DNA of 64,000 bases from Actinoplanes lobatus (GTDB lineage Bacteria > Actinomycetota > Actinomycetes > Mycobacteriales > Micromonosporaceae). The stretch lies in assembly GCF_014205215.1 (NCBI RefSeq), contig NZ_JACHNC010000001.1:1307001-1371000 (forward strand), in the 5' to 3' direction. Positions 1-38,519 of this stretch are shown here, piece by piece. The position numbers were made by a program, and so were the translations under genes. The notes below the pieces were generated by a model. It was not told the DNA's origin. It saw only the letters and a list, made by a program, of their open reading frames with translations, and ran no database searches. The stretch's first letter is position 1. Each line of letters begins with the position of its first letter.

Positions 1-1237
1 GGCCCTGAACCGTGGCGAGGTCGTCGCGCGACCAACGATCGGGGTTGCCGTCCACGTCGAGCCGCCAGCCGCTGCCGTCACCCCGGTCGTAGAAGCCGAG
101 CGACAGGTCGTCGACCGGCCCGAGGGACAGGTTGTGGGTGACGGTGGGAATCCCGGCGAGCGTCACCTGGTAGTCGAACGCCATCACGTTGACGACCGTG
201 CCCCAGCCGGTGCCGGCGGTGCGCTCCGGCTGCCAGTCCTCGAACCGGCACCGCTGGTGGCGCAGCGCCTGCCGCAGCTCGCCGGACACGCGCGGAACCA
301 GCTCGCGCAGGGTGTCGCCCGGGTTCACCTCGACGCGCAGCGGGACGACGTTGGAGGACAGGTTCGGGGTGGCCCGCAGCAGCTTGCTGGTCCGGCCGGT
401 GACCGGCACGCCGAGGACCACGTCGGTACGCCCGGTGCAGCGGTGCAGGAAGGCCGCGGTGGCGGCGATCAGCAGGACCGGCCAGCGGGTCCGCAGTTCG
501 CGGGCCACCTCGGCGATGGCGCCGGTCTGCCCCGGGGTGACGTGCCCGGAACGGCGCAGGTGCACGACGCCGGGGTCGGGGGCGGCCGGCCCGCGGGCGG
601 CCCAGTGGTCGCTGAGTTTGACCGGGCTGGCCGAGCCCGCGTGCTCGCGCCAGAACCGCAGGTCCTCCTGGAAGTCGGGGCCCTCGCGGTACTCGATGTC
701 GGCGGCCAGTGTCTCGGCCAGCGGCCCGGCGACCGGCGGCGCGTCGGCGACCGGCTCCCCGGTCACGATCTCGGTGTAGTAGGCGCCGATCTTGCGGAAC
801 AGCAGCGAGGCCGCGTAGCCGTCACAGGCGATGTGGTGCCCGCGGGCGTAGTACAGGAAGCGCCGGTCGGCGACCCGCAGCAGCGCGAAGGTGAACAGGC
901 CCCCGGCCTCCAGGTCGATCCGCTGGTCCATGTCCGCCTGGATGAACCGCCGGGCGGCGGCCTCCGGGTCCGGTGCGGCGCGCAGGTCGACGCGGCTGAT
1001 CCCGGCCCGCGCGTCGTTGATGATCAGGCGGAGCTCGCCCTGGTCGTCGCGGCGGACCGCGACCGCCTTGAAGGTGGGCGCCTCCTCCAGGACGCGGGAC
1101 CAGGCCTGCTCGAAGGCGTCCTGGTCCAGCTCGCCGTCCACCTCGGTTACCTCGGCGATGTTGTAGGCGTGCCCGGTCGGGTCGAGTTCGTGCCCGAGCC
1201 AGATGCCCATCTGCCCGGCTGACAAAGGTAGCTGCAT
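1..1237 (-). CDS. NRPS-0, N-terminal condensation domain (partial, runs off left edge)
   Basis: The minus frame is open from an ATG at 1237 to the window edge, giving 412 residues that are all condensation domain. It starts MQLPLSAGQMGIWLGHELDP, like the EntF-type C domains that begin siderophore and depsipeptide synthetases, and it keeps the catalytic motif as HHIACDG near residue 134. A purine-rich AGAGA lies just before the start. The gene follows an arsR-type gene and a small membrane-protein gene on the same strand but is separated from them by a 12-bp-stem hairpin. The C domain at the N-terminus means it either receives an acyl or aminoacyl group from another protein or starts the chain with an acyl group. 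Its A and T domains lie outside the window, so its place in the assembly line is unknown. Confidence 0.9.
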   Translation of the reverse strand, partial: MQLPLSAGQMGIWLGHELDPTGHAYNIAEVTEVDGELDQDAFEQAWSRVLEEAPTFKAVAVRRDDQGELRLIINDARAGISRVDLRAAPDPEAAARRFIQADMDQRIDLEAGGLFTFALLRVADRRFLYYARGHHIACDGYAASLLFRKIGAYYTEIVTGEPVADAPPVAGPLAETLAADIEYREGPDFQEDLRFWREHAGSASPVKLSDHWAARGPAAPDPGVVHLRRSGHVTPGQTGAIAEVARELRTRWPVLLIAATAAFLHRCTGRTDVVLGVPVTGRTSKLLRATPNLSSNVVPLRVEVNPGDTLRELVPRVSGELRQALRHQRCRFEDWQPERTAGTGWGTVVNVMAFDYQVTLAGIPTVTHNLSLGPVDDLSLGFYDRGDGSGWRLDVDGNPDRWSRDDLATVQG

Positions 1238-1255
1238 AGGTCTCTCATCTCACGA

Positions 1256-1296
1256 CAGTGGAGCCCTGGATACGGGGGAATCGCAGGGCTCCACTG
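1256..1296 (-). terminator. 12-bp stem hairpin upstream of NRPS-0
   Basis: Bases 1256-1267 and 1285-1296 are perfect inverted repeats (CAGTGGAGCCCT and its complement) around a 17-base loop. The hairpin lies after the stop of the small membrane-protein gene (1323) and ends 18 bases before the NRPS-0 start codon. No T-run follows it on the minus strand. It could be a terminator of the arsR operon or an attenuator in the NRPS-0 leader. Confidence 0.6.
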
Positions 1297-1322
1297 TGTC
1301 GATGAGGCCTATATTTCTGGTG

Positions 1323-1607
1323 TCACCCGACCTCGCGCATCATCTTCTCCATCGCCGAGGTGGCCTCCCGCACCTGCAGGAGCTCGGCGACGGTCCGCCG
1401 CTGCAACTCGGCGTTCTCCTCCAGCAGCCGCGCGCACTTCTCGGCGAGCTCCTGGTACTGCTTCTCCCGGGCCGCGGCCAGGCGCGCCCGCCAGGTGGCG
1501 GCGACCTGCCACACGATCACGATGAGCACCGCGAAGATCCCGGCGGCAGCCAGCACGCCCACCCAGTCGTCGCTCGTGGAACCCAACGCACTCACCATCG
1601 CCTTCAC
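1323..1607 (-). CDS. one-TM coiled-coil membrane protein, paralogue 1
   Basis: This 94-residue protein has one transmembrane helix at about residues 16-36 (GVLAAAGIFAVLIVIVWQVA), then a basic WRAR stop-transfer and a long charged coiled coil ending in MEKMMREVG. The GTG start at 1607 overlaps the stop of the upstream regulator gene (GTGA); an in-frame ATG at 1598 is an alternative. A clear paralogue lies at 11709-11972: both contain QVAATWRAR and the pattern YxEL...ExxELxRR...VRE...MExMMRE. No enzyme domain is visible. The coupling to an ArsR-type regulator here and to an MmpL transporter at the other locus suggests a membrane sensor or adaptor for envelope stress or product export. That role is inference. 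Confidence 0.82.
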   Translation of the reverse strand: MKAMVSALGSTSDDWVGVLAAAGIFAVLIVIVWQVAATWRARLAAAREKQYQELAEKCARLLEENAELQRRTVAELLQVREATSAMEKMMREVG

Positions 1608-1933
1608 TTCTCGTCGCCATCGCCGCGCCGGTCGTCACTCAGCGTCTTCACCGCCTCTGCCACCGACTCCGGTGTCAGATGCAGCGCGAACGGTGTGACC
1701 TCGAAGAACTTCATCGCCTTACCATCCGCGGACAGTTCGAGGCTCCCCTCGATGAGGCCCGCGGCCTCCAGCCGGGCGAGGTGCATGTGCAGGAGCGGCC
1801 GGCTCATGCCCAGGCGCCCCGCCAACCGGCTGACGTAGTCACGCTCGACGGAGAGCATCCCGACGATCCTGAGACGGTGCTGATTGCTCAGCGCCGTCAG
1901 CATTTTCAGCAGGTCATCCCCTGTGACATCCAT
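1604..1933 (-). CDS. ArsR-family winged-helix transcriptional regulator
   Basis: About 109 residues form a winged-helix DNA-binding protein. The ArsR-type core is LTALSNQHRLRIVGML, and the recognition region is VSRLAGRLGMSRPLLHMHLARLEAAGLI. No cysteine pair for metal sensing is seen, so the signal is probably not a metal. The ATG at 1933 has GAGG nine bases upstream and is preferred; an ATG at 1948 (five residues longer) lacks a good ribosome site. The gene is translationally coupled to the small membrane protein that follows. Its upstream region (1987-2011) carries an inverted repeat that recurs before the MmpL operon, so it likely controls itself and the exporter. Confidence 0.85.
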   Translation of the reverse strand: MDVTGDDLLKMLTALSNQHRLRIVGMLSVERDYVSRLAGRLGMSRPLLHMHLARLEAAGLIEGSLELSADGKAMKFFEVTPFALHLTPESVAEAVKTLSDDRRGDGDEK

Positions 1934-1986
1934 CCGCTTGAACCTCATTTCCGGCGCATGGAGAGCCTTTCACACGCGCGGAGAGG

Positions 1987-2011
1987 TGTCAACAAGACAT
2001 GACAGGTGTCA
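1987..2011. promoter_or_regulatory. putative operator of the ArsR-type regulator (site A)
   Basis: TGTCA-N8-TGACA spans 1987-2004 and is followed at once by GG-TGTCA (to 2011), so TGACA-GG-TGTCA is a second overlapping palindrome; a further TGTCA sits at 2020-2024. It lies between the NRPS-A stop (2030) and the regulator start. The same pattern, TGTCA-N8-TGACA-N2-TGT, occurs at 12161-12183 before the MmpL operon. Binding by the neighbouring regulator is inferred from position and symmetry. Confidence 0.6.
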
Positions 2012-2029
2012 GCGAATTCTGTCACGTGA

Positions 2030-7692
<5,663 letters not shown>

Positions 7693-7696
<4 letters not shown>

Positions 7697-7893
7697 CGGG
7701 AGGCCTCCCGCGGGCGCAGATCGGTCCAGTTGCGCTCGACGTAGCGGACGCACTCGTCGCGCGCGGACTCGGCGAGCGCGACACTCCAGCCCGCCGGAAC
7801 GGTGACCGTGGCCGGCCACAGAGAGTGCTGGTCGTGCTCGTTGGTGAGCACCAGGAACCGGGCCTCGGCGTCGTCGAACGGGTTCGCGCTCAT
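7693..7893 (-). CDS. MbtH-like protein 1
   Basis: A 66-residue MbtH-family protein with the family signatures [14 protein letters not shown] and [18 protein letters not shown]. MbtH proteins bind and stabilise NRPS adenylation domains. The start at 7893 overlaps the stop of the thioesterase gene and its own stop overlaps the NRPS-A start, so thioesterase, MbtH and NRPS-A are translated as a tightly coupled operon. The natural partner is therefore the serine A domain of NRPS-A. A second, different MbtH precedes NRPS-B. Confidence 0.95.
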
Positions 7894-8657
7894 GCCGTCA
7901 CCTCCGCGGCGAGCTTCTCGGTGAGAAGCCGCGCCAGGGCGTCCGGCGCCGTCTCGGTGTAGAAGTGGCCGCCCTGGACAGCGCGGACCTCGCATCCGGC
8001 GACCGTGTGCCGGGCCCACTCGGTGGCGTGGTCGACCGTGAAGGACGCGTCGATGTCCCCGGCGATCGCGGTGATCGGGCAGGTCAGCGGGGCGCCCGGG
8101 GCGTACCGGTAGTCCGCGATCAGCCGGAAGTCACCGCGCAGGATCGGCATGGCCAGTTCCCGCAGCTCGGCGTCGGCGAGCAGCTGGGCGCCCGCGCCGC
8201 CGAGCGAGTCGACGTAGCGCAGCACCGACGCGTCGTCCGGGAAGGTCAGCGCCTTGCTGTTGTCGTGGTGCGGGGCCCGGCGGGCGGAGGCGAACAGGCG
8301 CCGCAGCGCGTTCGGCCGCCGGGAGCGCAGGCGGCGGGCCGTCTCGAAGGCGACCGTGGCGCCCATGCTGTGGCCGAAGAAGGCGGCCGGGCGGTCGAGG
8401 CGCTCCAGCATGGCGCCGGTGATCTCGTCGACCAGCTCGGCGAGGGTACGGGGCATCGGCTCGCCGTACCGGTCCTGCCGGCCCGGGTACTGCACCGCGA
8501 CCAGCTCGATGTCGGGCGGGAGCAGCGTGGCCAGTTGGTGGAACGAGCTGGCGGCGCCACCCGCGTGCGGGAAACAGAAGAGGGTCAACCGTGCGGCGGG
8601 CCGAGGCGCTATCACCCGGAAGCAGTCACGCGCCGCTACGTGCTTGGCAACAGTCAT
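7890..8657 (-). CDS. type II thioesterase (GrsT/RifR family)
   Basis: A 255-residue alpha/beta hydrolase with [14 protein letters not shown] near the N-terminus, the nucleophile elbow GHSMG, a conserved Asp in AGDID and His in QGGHFY near the C-terminus. Type II thioesterases remove wrong or stalled acyl groups from carrier domains. It is the first gene of the coupled thioesterase-MbtH-NRPS-A operon. The ATG at 8657 is chosen because upstream in-frame starts would place the N-terminus inside the GC-rich hairpin at 8695-8724. The final product is more likely released by the PBP-like domain of NRPS-C than by this enzyme. Confidence 0.93.
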   Translation of the reverse strand: MTVAKHVAARDCFRVIAPRPAARLTLFCFPHAGGAASSFHQLATLLPPDIELVAVQYPGRQDRYGEPMPRTLAELVDEITGAMLERLDRPAAFFGHSMGATVAFETARRLRSRRPNALRRLFASARRAPHHDNSKALTFPDDASVLRYVDSLGGAGAQLLADAELRELAMPILRGDFRLIADYRYAPGAPLTCPITAIAGDIDASFTVDHATEWARHTVAGCEVRAVQGGHFYTETAPDALARLLTEKLAAEVTA

Positions 8658-8694
8658 GAGCGTGCAGACTCTCTGCTCGTGGCCGGAACGGCCG

Positions 8695-8724
8695 GGTCCC
8701 GGACGGCGACGGCCGTCCGGGACC
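8695..8724 (-). terminator. 13-bp stem hairpin between lipoprotein and thioesterase genes
   Basis: GGTCCCGGACGGC (8695-8707) pairs perfectly with 8712-8724 around a four-base loop. It lies 43 bases past the lipoprotein stop and 38 bases before the thioesterase start. There is no T-run, as is common for actinobacterial terminators. It probably ends the MmpL-lipoprotein transcript. Confidence 0.65.
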
Positions 8725-8766
8725 ACACTGTGCCTCGTCTATCTATATTTATTGTGTTTCGCCCGG

Positions 8767-9399
8767 TCAGCTGGTCACGGTGACGTTGCCGCCGCCGGAC
8801 TTCGCCTTGATCTTGTTCGCCGAGCCGGGGACCTCCTGCACCGACACCTCGCGGTTGCCGCCGTCGGTCTTGGCGTCCACCTCGTACGGCCCAGCCGGCA
8901 CCTTGATCGTGACGTTGCCGCCCGCGCTCGTCGCGTCGACCAGGGTCGCCGCCGTGGAGTACTCCAGCTTGACGTCACCACCCGACGTGTCGACCGTGGC
9001 GTTCGCGCCGAGACCGCTGCCGGTGATGTCGCCACCCGCGGTCTTGATCTGCACGATCGTGCCCTTGGGCAGCTCGATCTTGTAGTTGACGTGGCAGTTG
9101 TCGCCGCCGCAGCCCTTGTCGACCAGCTTGAGCGTGTCGCCGTCGACGCTGTGCGAGGTCTCCGGCTTGGTGTCCGAGTAGTTCAGGTCCTCGGTGACCT
9201 TCACCGCGGAGGTGTCCGAGGCGGTGAGGGTGACGTTGCCGCCGCGGGCGTCCAGCGAGATGGTGCTCACCTTCTCGCTGACGTCGTACGTGTTCCCGGC
9301 GCTCTGGTCGGATCCGCTCGCGTTCGGGTCGCACCCGGCCGCCAGCAGCGCGCACATCGCGATCGCCAGCGTGCTCACGCCTGCCTTGGTCATCTTCAT
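8767..9399 (-). CDS. secreted lipoprotein with DUF4097-like beta-helical repeats
   Basis: The 210 residues begin with a lipoprotein signal peptide (MKMTKAGVSTLAIAMCALLAAGC, with Cys23 as the lipidated residue). The rest is repetitive, low in hydrophobic residues and rich in short beta-strand turns such as ARGGNVTL, TAGGDITG, TSGGDVKL, SAGGNVTIKV and SGGGNVTVTS. This pattern is typical of DUF4097/DUF2807-type right-handed beta-helix proteins. Two cysteines (GCGGDNCH) may form a disulfide. Its ATG overlaps the MmpL stop (ATGA) and has GGAAGG seven bases upstream. Because it is coupled to the exporter it may act on the outer face of the membrane beside MmpL; its biochemical role is unknown. Confidence 0.85.
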   Translation of the reverse strand: MKMTKAGVSTLAIAMCALLAAGCDPNASGSDQSAGNTYDVSEKVSTISLDARGGNVTLTASDTSAVKVTEDLNYSDTKPETSHSVDGDTLKLVDKGCGGDNCHVNYKIELPKGTIVQIKTAGGDITGSGLGANATVDTSGGDVKLEYSTAATLVDATSAGGNVTIKVPAGPYEVDAKTDGGNREVSVQEVPGSANKIKAKSGGGNVTVTS

Positions 9400-11669
9400 C
9401 GGGTTCCTTCCTCGGTGGCGCCCACCGGGCTGAGGACCTTGACGTCCTCGCCGGGCTCGATCGGGTTCTCAGTGGTCGGCTCGGGCTCGGCGAGCGGGGC
9501 GGGCCGGCCGCGCAGGGCCCAGGCCCGGTCGCCGAGCAGCGACAGCGACGCCGGGAGCAGCACGCCCCGGACGATCGTCGCGTCGATCAGGATGGCGACC
9601 GCCATGCCGACGCCGAGCATCTTGTACTCGATGCCGGAGAGCGTCGCGAAGATCGCGAAGACCGCGATCATGACGACCGCCGCGCTGGTCACCACGCCGG
9701 CGCTGCTGCCGACGCCGTGGACGACCGCGTCCTTGGCGGACTCGCCGCGGGCCCAGCGCTCCCGGACCCGGCTCAGGATGAAGACGTGGTAGTCCATGCT
9801 CAGTCCGAAGAGGATCACGAACATGAACAGCGGCAGCCAGTTGACGACTCCGCCGAAGGAGGAGAAGCCGAGCAGGCCGGCGAAGTTGCCGTTCTGGAAG
9901 CCGAGGACCACGATGCCGATCGCCGCGCCGATCGCGAGCAGGTTCAGCACCATCGAGACCGCGGCGACCAGCGGCGCCCGGAACGCGATGACCAGCACGA
10001 TGAACGACAGGACCAGGACGAAGCCGATCACCCAGATCGTCCGCGTCTCCAGCACCGTGGCGAAGTCGTGCAGGCCGGCGGTGCGGCCGCCCACCGCGTA
10101 CTCCAGGCCGGGGGTGTTCGCGAACGCCTGCGGCAGCACGTCCTCGCGCAGGGTGCGCAGCGCCTCGACGGAGGTGTCGTCGGTGCCGCCGCCGGCGAGC
10201 GGGACCTTGATGCTCAGCACGTCGCCGACCGGGTTGGCCGAGATCTGGTCGCCGAGCAGGTCGCTCGTGGCCGCCTGCCGGCGCAGCTCCTCGACGGCCT
10301 GGTCGGCCGCGCCGGTGGTGGCGCCGGCGCCCCAGACCACGACCTGCGCCGGGTCGGCGCCGCCGGGGAACGCCTGCTGGAGCCGGACACCGGCGTCGAC
10401 CGCCGGGATGCTGCGCGGCAGCGAGTCGAGCTGACCGGGCTCGCTGAGCTTCATGCCGAAGGCCGGGAGGGCGAGCGCCACCAGCGCGATCAGGGCGATG
10501 CCGCCGAAGACGACCGGGTGGCGGGTCACGCCGCCGGCGATCGCCGACCAGCCGCGGGAGGTGGTCGCCGTGGTGCGGGAACGGCCGAGGAACGGCAGCC
10601 GGAGCGCGTCGACCCGCCGGCCGAGCAGGCTGAGCATCGCCGGCAGCACGGTGACCGAACCGAGCACCGCCAGGCTCACCACGATGATCGTGCCGATGGC
10701 CATGCCGTTGAACGTGTCGATCTGGGCCAGGAAGAGGCCGGCCAGCGACAGCACCACGGTGATGCCGGAGACGACCACGGCGTGCCCGGAAGTCCGGGCG
10801 CTGATCCTGAGGGCCTCGGCCGCGTCCTTGCCGGCGGCCCGTTCCTCCCGCTCGCGGCGCAGGTAGAACAGCGAGTAGTCGACGCCGACCGCCATGCCGA
10901 TCAGCAGCACCACCGACGACACCGTGCTGTTGGCCGGGATGACCGTGCCGACCAGGCCGAGGACGCCGAGTCCGGCGAGTACCGCGGTGGCGGCGAGGAA
11001 CAGCGGGACGGCGGCGGCGATCAGCGCGCCGAAGACGACCACCAGGATGATCAGGGTGACCGGCAGGGAGAGCAGCTCGGCCTGGGCCAGGTCCTCGTCG
11101 GCGGCCTTGTCGACCGCGGAGGTCAGCGAGATGTCACCGGCCATCGCGACGCGGGCGTCCGGGTGTGCGGCCTGAACCGCCTCGACCTCGGTCCTGATCT
11201 TCGCGAAGTGCTTGTCCGCCTCCGCCCCGGGGCCCGGGATGGTGAAGCTGACCAGGCCGGACTTCCCGTCCTCGGAGACCAGCACGGCACGCGTCTGCTC
11301 GTTGTCGAGCGGCGTCACGATCTCGGTGGTGGCACCGGGCAGCGCCTTGATCCGGTCGCTCAGGTCCTTGGCGGTGCTCTCCAGCTCGGCGCTGCCGAGG
11401 AACGGCTTGTCCCGGCCCGGCGCCTCGATGAGCACGTTCTCGGTGTACGACGAGGTGACCTTCTGCTCGCGGATCATGCTCTGCGCGCGACCGGCCTCAC
11501 CGGCGTCGGTGGTCTTGGCGCCCGATCCCGCCGCGTCGCCGAGCAGCACCGCCACGGCGACCAGGAGGATCCAGCCCACGATGACCTTCTTGGGATGGCG
11601 GGCGGACCAGCCCACCATCCGCTCCAACAGGGGACCCTTCGCCGTCGTCGACGACGCCTTCCGTGACAT
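9396..11669 (-). CDS. MmpL-family RND transporter
   Basis: A 757-residue MMPL/RND-type membrane transporter. One TM helix near residues 29-46 is followed by an extracytoplasmic domain, a block of five to six helices (about 195-380, with GMAVGVDYSLFYLRR), a second extracytoplasmic domain, and a second helix block with the matching motif GLSMDYHVFILSR. These proton-driven pumps move lipids and large peptide products across actinobacterial membranes. It follows the small coiled-coil membrane protein and overlaps the lipoprotein gene. Its place amid the NRPS genes makes it the main candidate for product export or self-protection. Confidence 0.95.
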   Translation of the reverse strand: MSRKASSTTAKGPLLERMVGWSARHPKKVIVGWILLVAVAVLLGDAAGSGAKTTDAGEAGRAQSMIREQKVTSSYTENVLIEAPGRDKPFLGSAELESTAKDLSDRIKALPGATTEIVTPLDNEQTRAVLVSEDGKSGLVSFTIPGPGAEADKHFAKIRTEVEAVQAAHPDARVAMAGDISLTSAVDKAADEDLAQAELLSLPVTLIILVVVFGALIAAAVPLFLAATAVLAGLGVLGLVGTVIPANSTVSSVVLLIGMAVGVDYSLFYLRREREERAAGKDAAEALRISARTSGHAVVVSGITVVLSLAGLFLAQIDTFNGMAIGTIIVVSLAVLGSVTVLPAMLSLLGRRVDALRLPFLGRSRTTATTSRGWSAIAGGVTRHPVVFGGIALIALVALALPAFGMKLSEPGQLDSLPRSIPAVDAGVRLQQAFPGGADPAQVVVWGAGATTGAADQAVEELRRQAATSDLLGDQISANPVGDVLSIKVPLAGGGTDDTSVEALRTLREDVLPQAFANTPGLEYAVGGRTAGLHDFATVLETRTIWVIGFVLVLSFIVLVIAFRAPLVAAVSMVLNLLAIGAAIGIVVLGFQNGNFAGLLGFSSFGGVVNWLPLFMFVILFGLSMDYHVFILSRVRERWARGESAKDAVVHGVGSSAGVVTSAAVVMIAVFAIFATLSGIEYKMLGVGMAVAILIDATIVRGVLLPASLSLLGDRAWALRGRPAPLAEPEPTTENPIEPGEDVKVLSPVGATEEGTR

Positions 11670-11708
11670 GACTGTCCTTCCTGGATCAGCTGAGAGGGGG
11701 GAGGGGTT

Positions 11709-11972
11709 TCACTTCAGCTCGCGCATCATCTGCTCCATCGAGACCACCGACTCGCGTACGCCGGTGAGTTCGCCGGCCACCCGACGGCGCAGCTCGTCGT
11801 GTTCGAGGACCAGCTCGGCGTACCGCTGGCTGAGCTCGCGGTAGTGGTCGTCGTCCCGCTGGGCGACGATGCGGGCCCGCCAGGTGGCGGCGACCTGAGT
11901 GATGATCAGGACCAGGACCAGGACGATTCCCACCACTGCCAACACGCTGGTGAGGTCGTTGCCGTAGCTCAT
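11709..11972 (-). CDS. one-TM coiled-coil membrane protein, paralogue 2
   Basis: An 87-residue protein with an N-terminal transmembrane helix at about residues 8-28 (TSVLAVVGIVLVLVLIITQV), then AATWRAR and a coiled coil ending in MEQMMRELK. It is the paralogue of the protein encoded at 1323-1607, which is coupled to the ArsR-type regulator. Here the gene leads the MmpL-lipoprotein operon, 39 bases before MmpL. GAGGG lies about eight bases before the ATG. The duplication of an otherwise obscure protein at both the regulator and transporter loci suggests both copies act in one export or sensing system. Confidence 0.82.
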   Translation of the reverse strand: MSYGNDLTSVLAVVGIVLVLVLIITQVAATWRARIVAQRDDDHYRELSQRYAELVLEHDELRRRVAGELTGVRESVVSMEQMMRELK

Positions 11973-12093
11973 CGCGCCACCCTCTCTCGCGGCCTGCTGA
12001 CGTGATCTGAACCCCCGGCCCGGCTTGCCTCGAAGTGATCCTAAGTGGATTATTCGGGCGGACCGGCCTCGCTCGGGGTGATCAAACGGGATC

Positions 12094-12110
12094 TAGGGGT
12101 GACCCCTATC
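12094..12110 (-). promoter_or_regulatory. GATAGGGGT element in a 7-1-7 palindrome
   Basis: TAGGGGT-G-ACCCCTA spans 12094-12108. Read on the minus strand it contains GATAGGGGT (12110-12102). The same nonamer occurs at 40514 (+) and 49848 (+), all in intergenic DNA of this cluster. Here it sits about 125 bases upstream of the coiled-coil/MmpL operon. Confidence 0.5.
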
Positions 12111-12126
12111 AACAGGAGACTTCATG

Positions 12127-12144
12127 TGTAAGAAAAAACTTACA
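12127..12144. promoter_or_regulatory. putative ArsR-type operator (site C)
   Basis: TGTAAG and CTTACA form a perfect inverted repeat around six A residues. Written as TGTAA-N8-TTACA it has the same arm length and spacing as sites A and B. Its start is 34 bp from site B, about three helical turns. Confidence 0.5.
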
Positions 12145-12160
12145 GGAGGGTCGTGGCACC

Positions 12161-12178
12161 TGTCAAAGAAAACTGACA
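12161..12178. promoter_or_regulatory. putative ArsR-type operator (site B)
   Basis: TGTCA-N8-TGACA, with the A-rich spacer AAGAAAAC, is followed two bases later by TGTTT. This mirrors site A (TGTCA-N8-TGACA-N2-TGTCA) in front of the regulator gene. It lies just past the MFS stop and about 190 bp before the coiled-coil/MmpL operon. Confidence 0.55.
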
Positions 12179-12188
12179 CGTGTTTGTC

Positions 12189-13436
12189 TCACTCGACGGG
12201 TGGGCGGCGGATCGACGGCACACAGAGCGCCAGGAAGGCCAGCACACCCATGCCGGCGGCCGTGATCAGAGCGGCCCCGGACGTTCCGGCGGCACTCAGC
12301 AGGACCCCGCCGAGCAGCGCGCCGACCGAGTTCAGACCGGATCCGATCAGCGCGAACACACTCGTCACCCGGCCCTGCATGACGTCCGGGGTGACCCGGA
12401 TCTGGTAGGTCGCGGCGGCCACGTTGAGCAGCGCGCCCAGCGCCGCCATGCCGCCCATCAGCGCGCCCAGCCCGGCCGGGAGGGTGGTGACGGCGACCAG
12501 GGCGATCAGGACGGCCCACAGCGCCAGGACACCGATCAGGATGGCCTGGACCGGCACCCGCCGCATCACCCGTGCGGCGCCCAGCGCCCCGAGCAGGCCA
12601 CCCAGGCCACCCAGCAGACCGAGCAGGCCGACCATGTACGGCGGATGCCCGCCCTCCCGGATGATCAGCACGAGGGTCAGGTTGATCACCTGGAACGCCA
12701 GGTTGCTGCCGCCGACCAGCAGGATCGCCGACCGCATGAACCGGTGCCGCCACACCCAGGCGAACCCCTCGGCGATCTCGGTGGTCAGCATCCGCCGTGG
12801 CTTGACCCGCTCGTCCTGGAGGTCACGGCGCACGGTCAGCAGCGTCACGAAGGCGACCAGGTGGGTGACGGTCGCGAAGAGGAACGGCAGCCACCGGAAC
12901 ACCGAGTACAGGGCGGTGCCGGCCGGCTGCCCGATCAGGCCGGTGGACTGGCCGCGGGCCTCGTTCTGGGACAGGGCGGCGCCCAGGTGGGTGGGATGCA
13001 CGACGTGGCGTACCGAGGCGCGCTCGGCCAGCCGGTAGACGATCACGGCGGCGCCGTCCAGGAAGGCGACCAGCATGACATGCGGCAGCCACACCTCGCC
13101 GAACAGCAGCGCCACCACCAGACTCGCCATGCCGGAGAACCCGACGGCGTCACAGATCAGCATGGCCCGGCGGCGGTTCCAGCGGTCGACGAGCGCGCCG
13201 GCCGGCAGCACGAACAGCAGCTGCGGCAGCAGGGTCGCGAACGCCACGAGCGAGGCGTCGGCCGGCGTGCCGCCACCCCACAGGATCATCAGGGGGTACG
13301 CGGCGACCGCCACCCGGGTCCCGAGCAGCGAGGCTCCGGCGCCCACCCAGAGCATCCGGAAGTCCCGGTTACGGCGCAGTGGCGGCACCGGGGCCGGCGC
13401 CTCGGCGCCCGGTGTGATGTGCGAGGTCGAGGTCAT
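12189..13436 (-). CDS. MFS transporter (MFS_3/EntS-like)
   Basis: About 415 residues with twelve predicted transmembrane helices. The cytoplasmic loop motif DRWNRRRAML follows helix 2 and the central loop contains ARGQSTGLIGQPAG. The overall pattern matches the MFS_3 (EntS, Cmr-like) drug and siderophore exporters. The ATG at 13436 has GGAG seven bases upstream; a TTG two codons earlier is less likely. It lies downstream of NRPS-C, separated by a strong hairpin, and upstream of the MmpL operon on the same strand. It is probably a second exporter or resistance pump for the peptide or its shunt products. Confidence 0.92.
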   Translation of the reverse strand: MTSTSHITPGAEAPAPVPPLRRNRDFRMLWVGAGASLLGTRVAVAAYPLMILWGGGTPADASLVAFATLLPQLLFVLPAGALVDRWNRRRAMLICDAVGFSGMASLVVALLFGEVWLPHVMLVAFLDGAAVIVYRLAERASVRHVVHPTHLGAALSQNEARGQSTGLIGQPAGTALYSVFRWLPFLFATVTHLVAFVTLLTVRRDLQDERVKPRRMLTTEIAEGFAWVWRHRFMRSAILLVGGSNLAFQVINLTLVLIIREGGHPPYMVGLLGLLGGLGGLLGALGAARVMRRVPVQAILIGVLALWAVLIALVAVTTLPAGLGALMGGMAALGALLNVAAATYQIRVTPDVMQGRVTSVFALIGSGLNSVGALLGGVLLSAAGTSGAALITAAGMGVLAFLALCVPSIRRPPVE

Positions 13437-13459
13437 CAGCAAGCTCCGGAAAAGAGAAT

Positions 13460-13492
13460 GGCCGGCCGGCTCGATGGGCGAGCCGGCCGGCC
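13460..13492 (-). terminator. terminator after NRPS-C
   Basis: A perfect 14-bp stem (13460-13473 with 13479-13492, repeats of GGCC ending CTCG) with a five-base loop lies 13 bases past the NRPS-C stop. On the minus strand it is followed by ATTCTCTTTT, a T-rich tail. It separates NRPS-C from the MFS gene. Confidence 0.8.
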
Positions 13493-13504
13493 GTGGACGG
13501 TGAT

Positions 13505-38241
<24,737 letters not shown>

Positions 38242-38273
38242 GGCAGTGCTGTCTCCTCAGAACGGATCGGATG

Positions 38274-38486
38274 TCAGGCGGCGGCCTGCTCGGCCATGCG
38301 GCGGCGCAGGCTGGCCGGGCGCATGTCGGTCCACACCGTCTCGATGTGTGCCAGGCACTCGTCCTGGCTGCCGGCGAAGCCCTCGGCGGTCCAGCCGGCG
38401 GGCAGGTCACGGTCGTTCCACCAGATCGAGTACTGCTCCTCGTCGTTGCGGACGACGCGGTGGCTGGCGGTGTTCTGCTCGGACAT
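38274..38486 (-). CDS. MbtH-like protein 2
   Basis: A 70-residue MbtH-family protein with the signatures NDEEQYSIWW, LPAGW and DECLAHIETVWTDMRP. GGAG lies five bases before the ATG. It sits between the hydroxylase gene and NRPS-B in one operon, so it likely serves the A domains of NRPS-B and NRPS-C. It differs clearly from the MbtH coupled to NRPS-A. Confidence 0.95.
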   Translation of the reverse strand: MSEQNTASHRVVRNDEEQYSIWWNDRDLPAGWTAEGFAGSQDECLAHIETVWTDMRPASLRRRMAEQAAA

Positions 38487-38519
38487 CTGAACTCCTATTT
38501 CAAGAAAGGTGGAAGGGGG

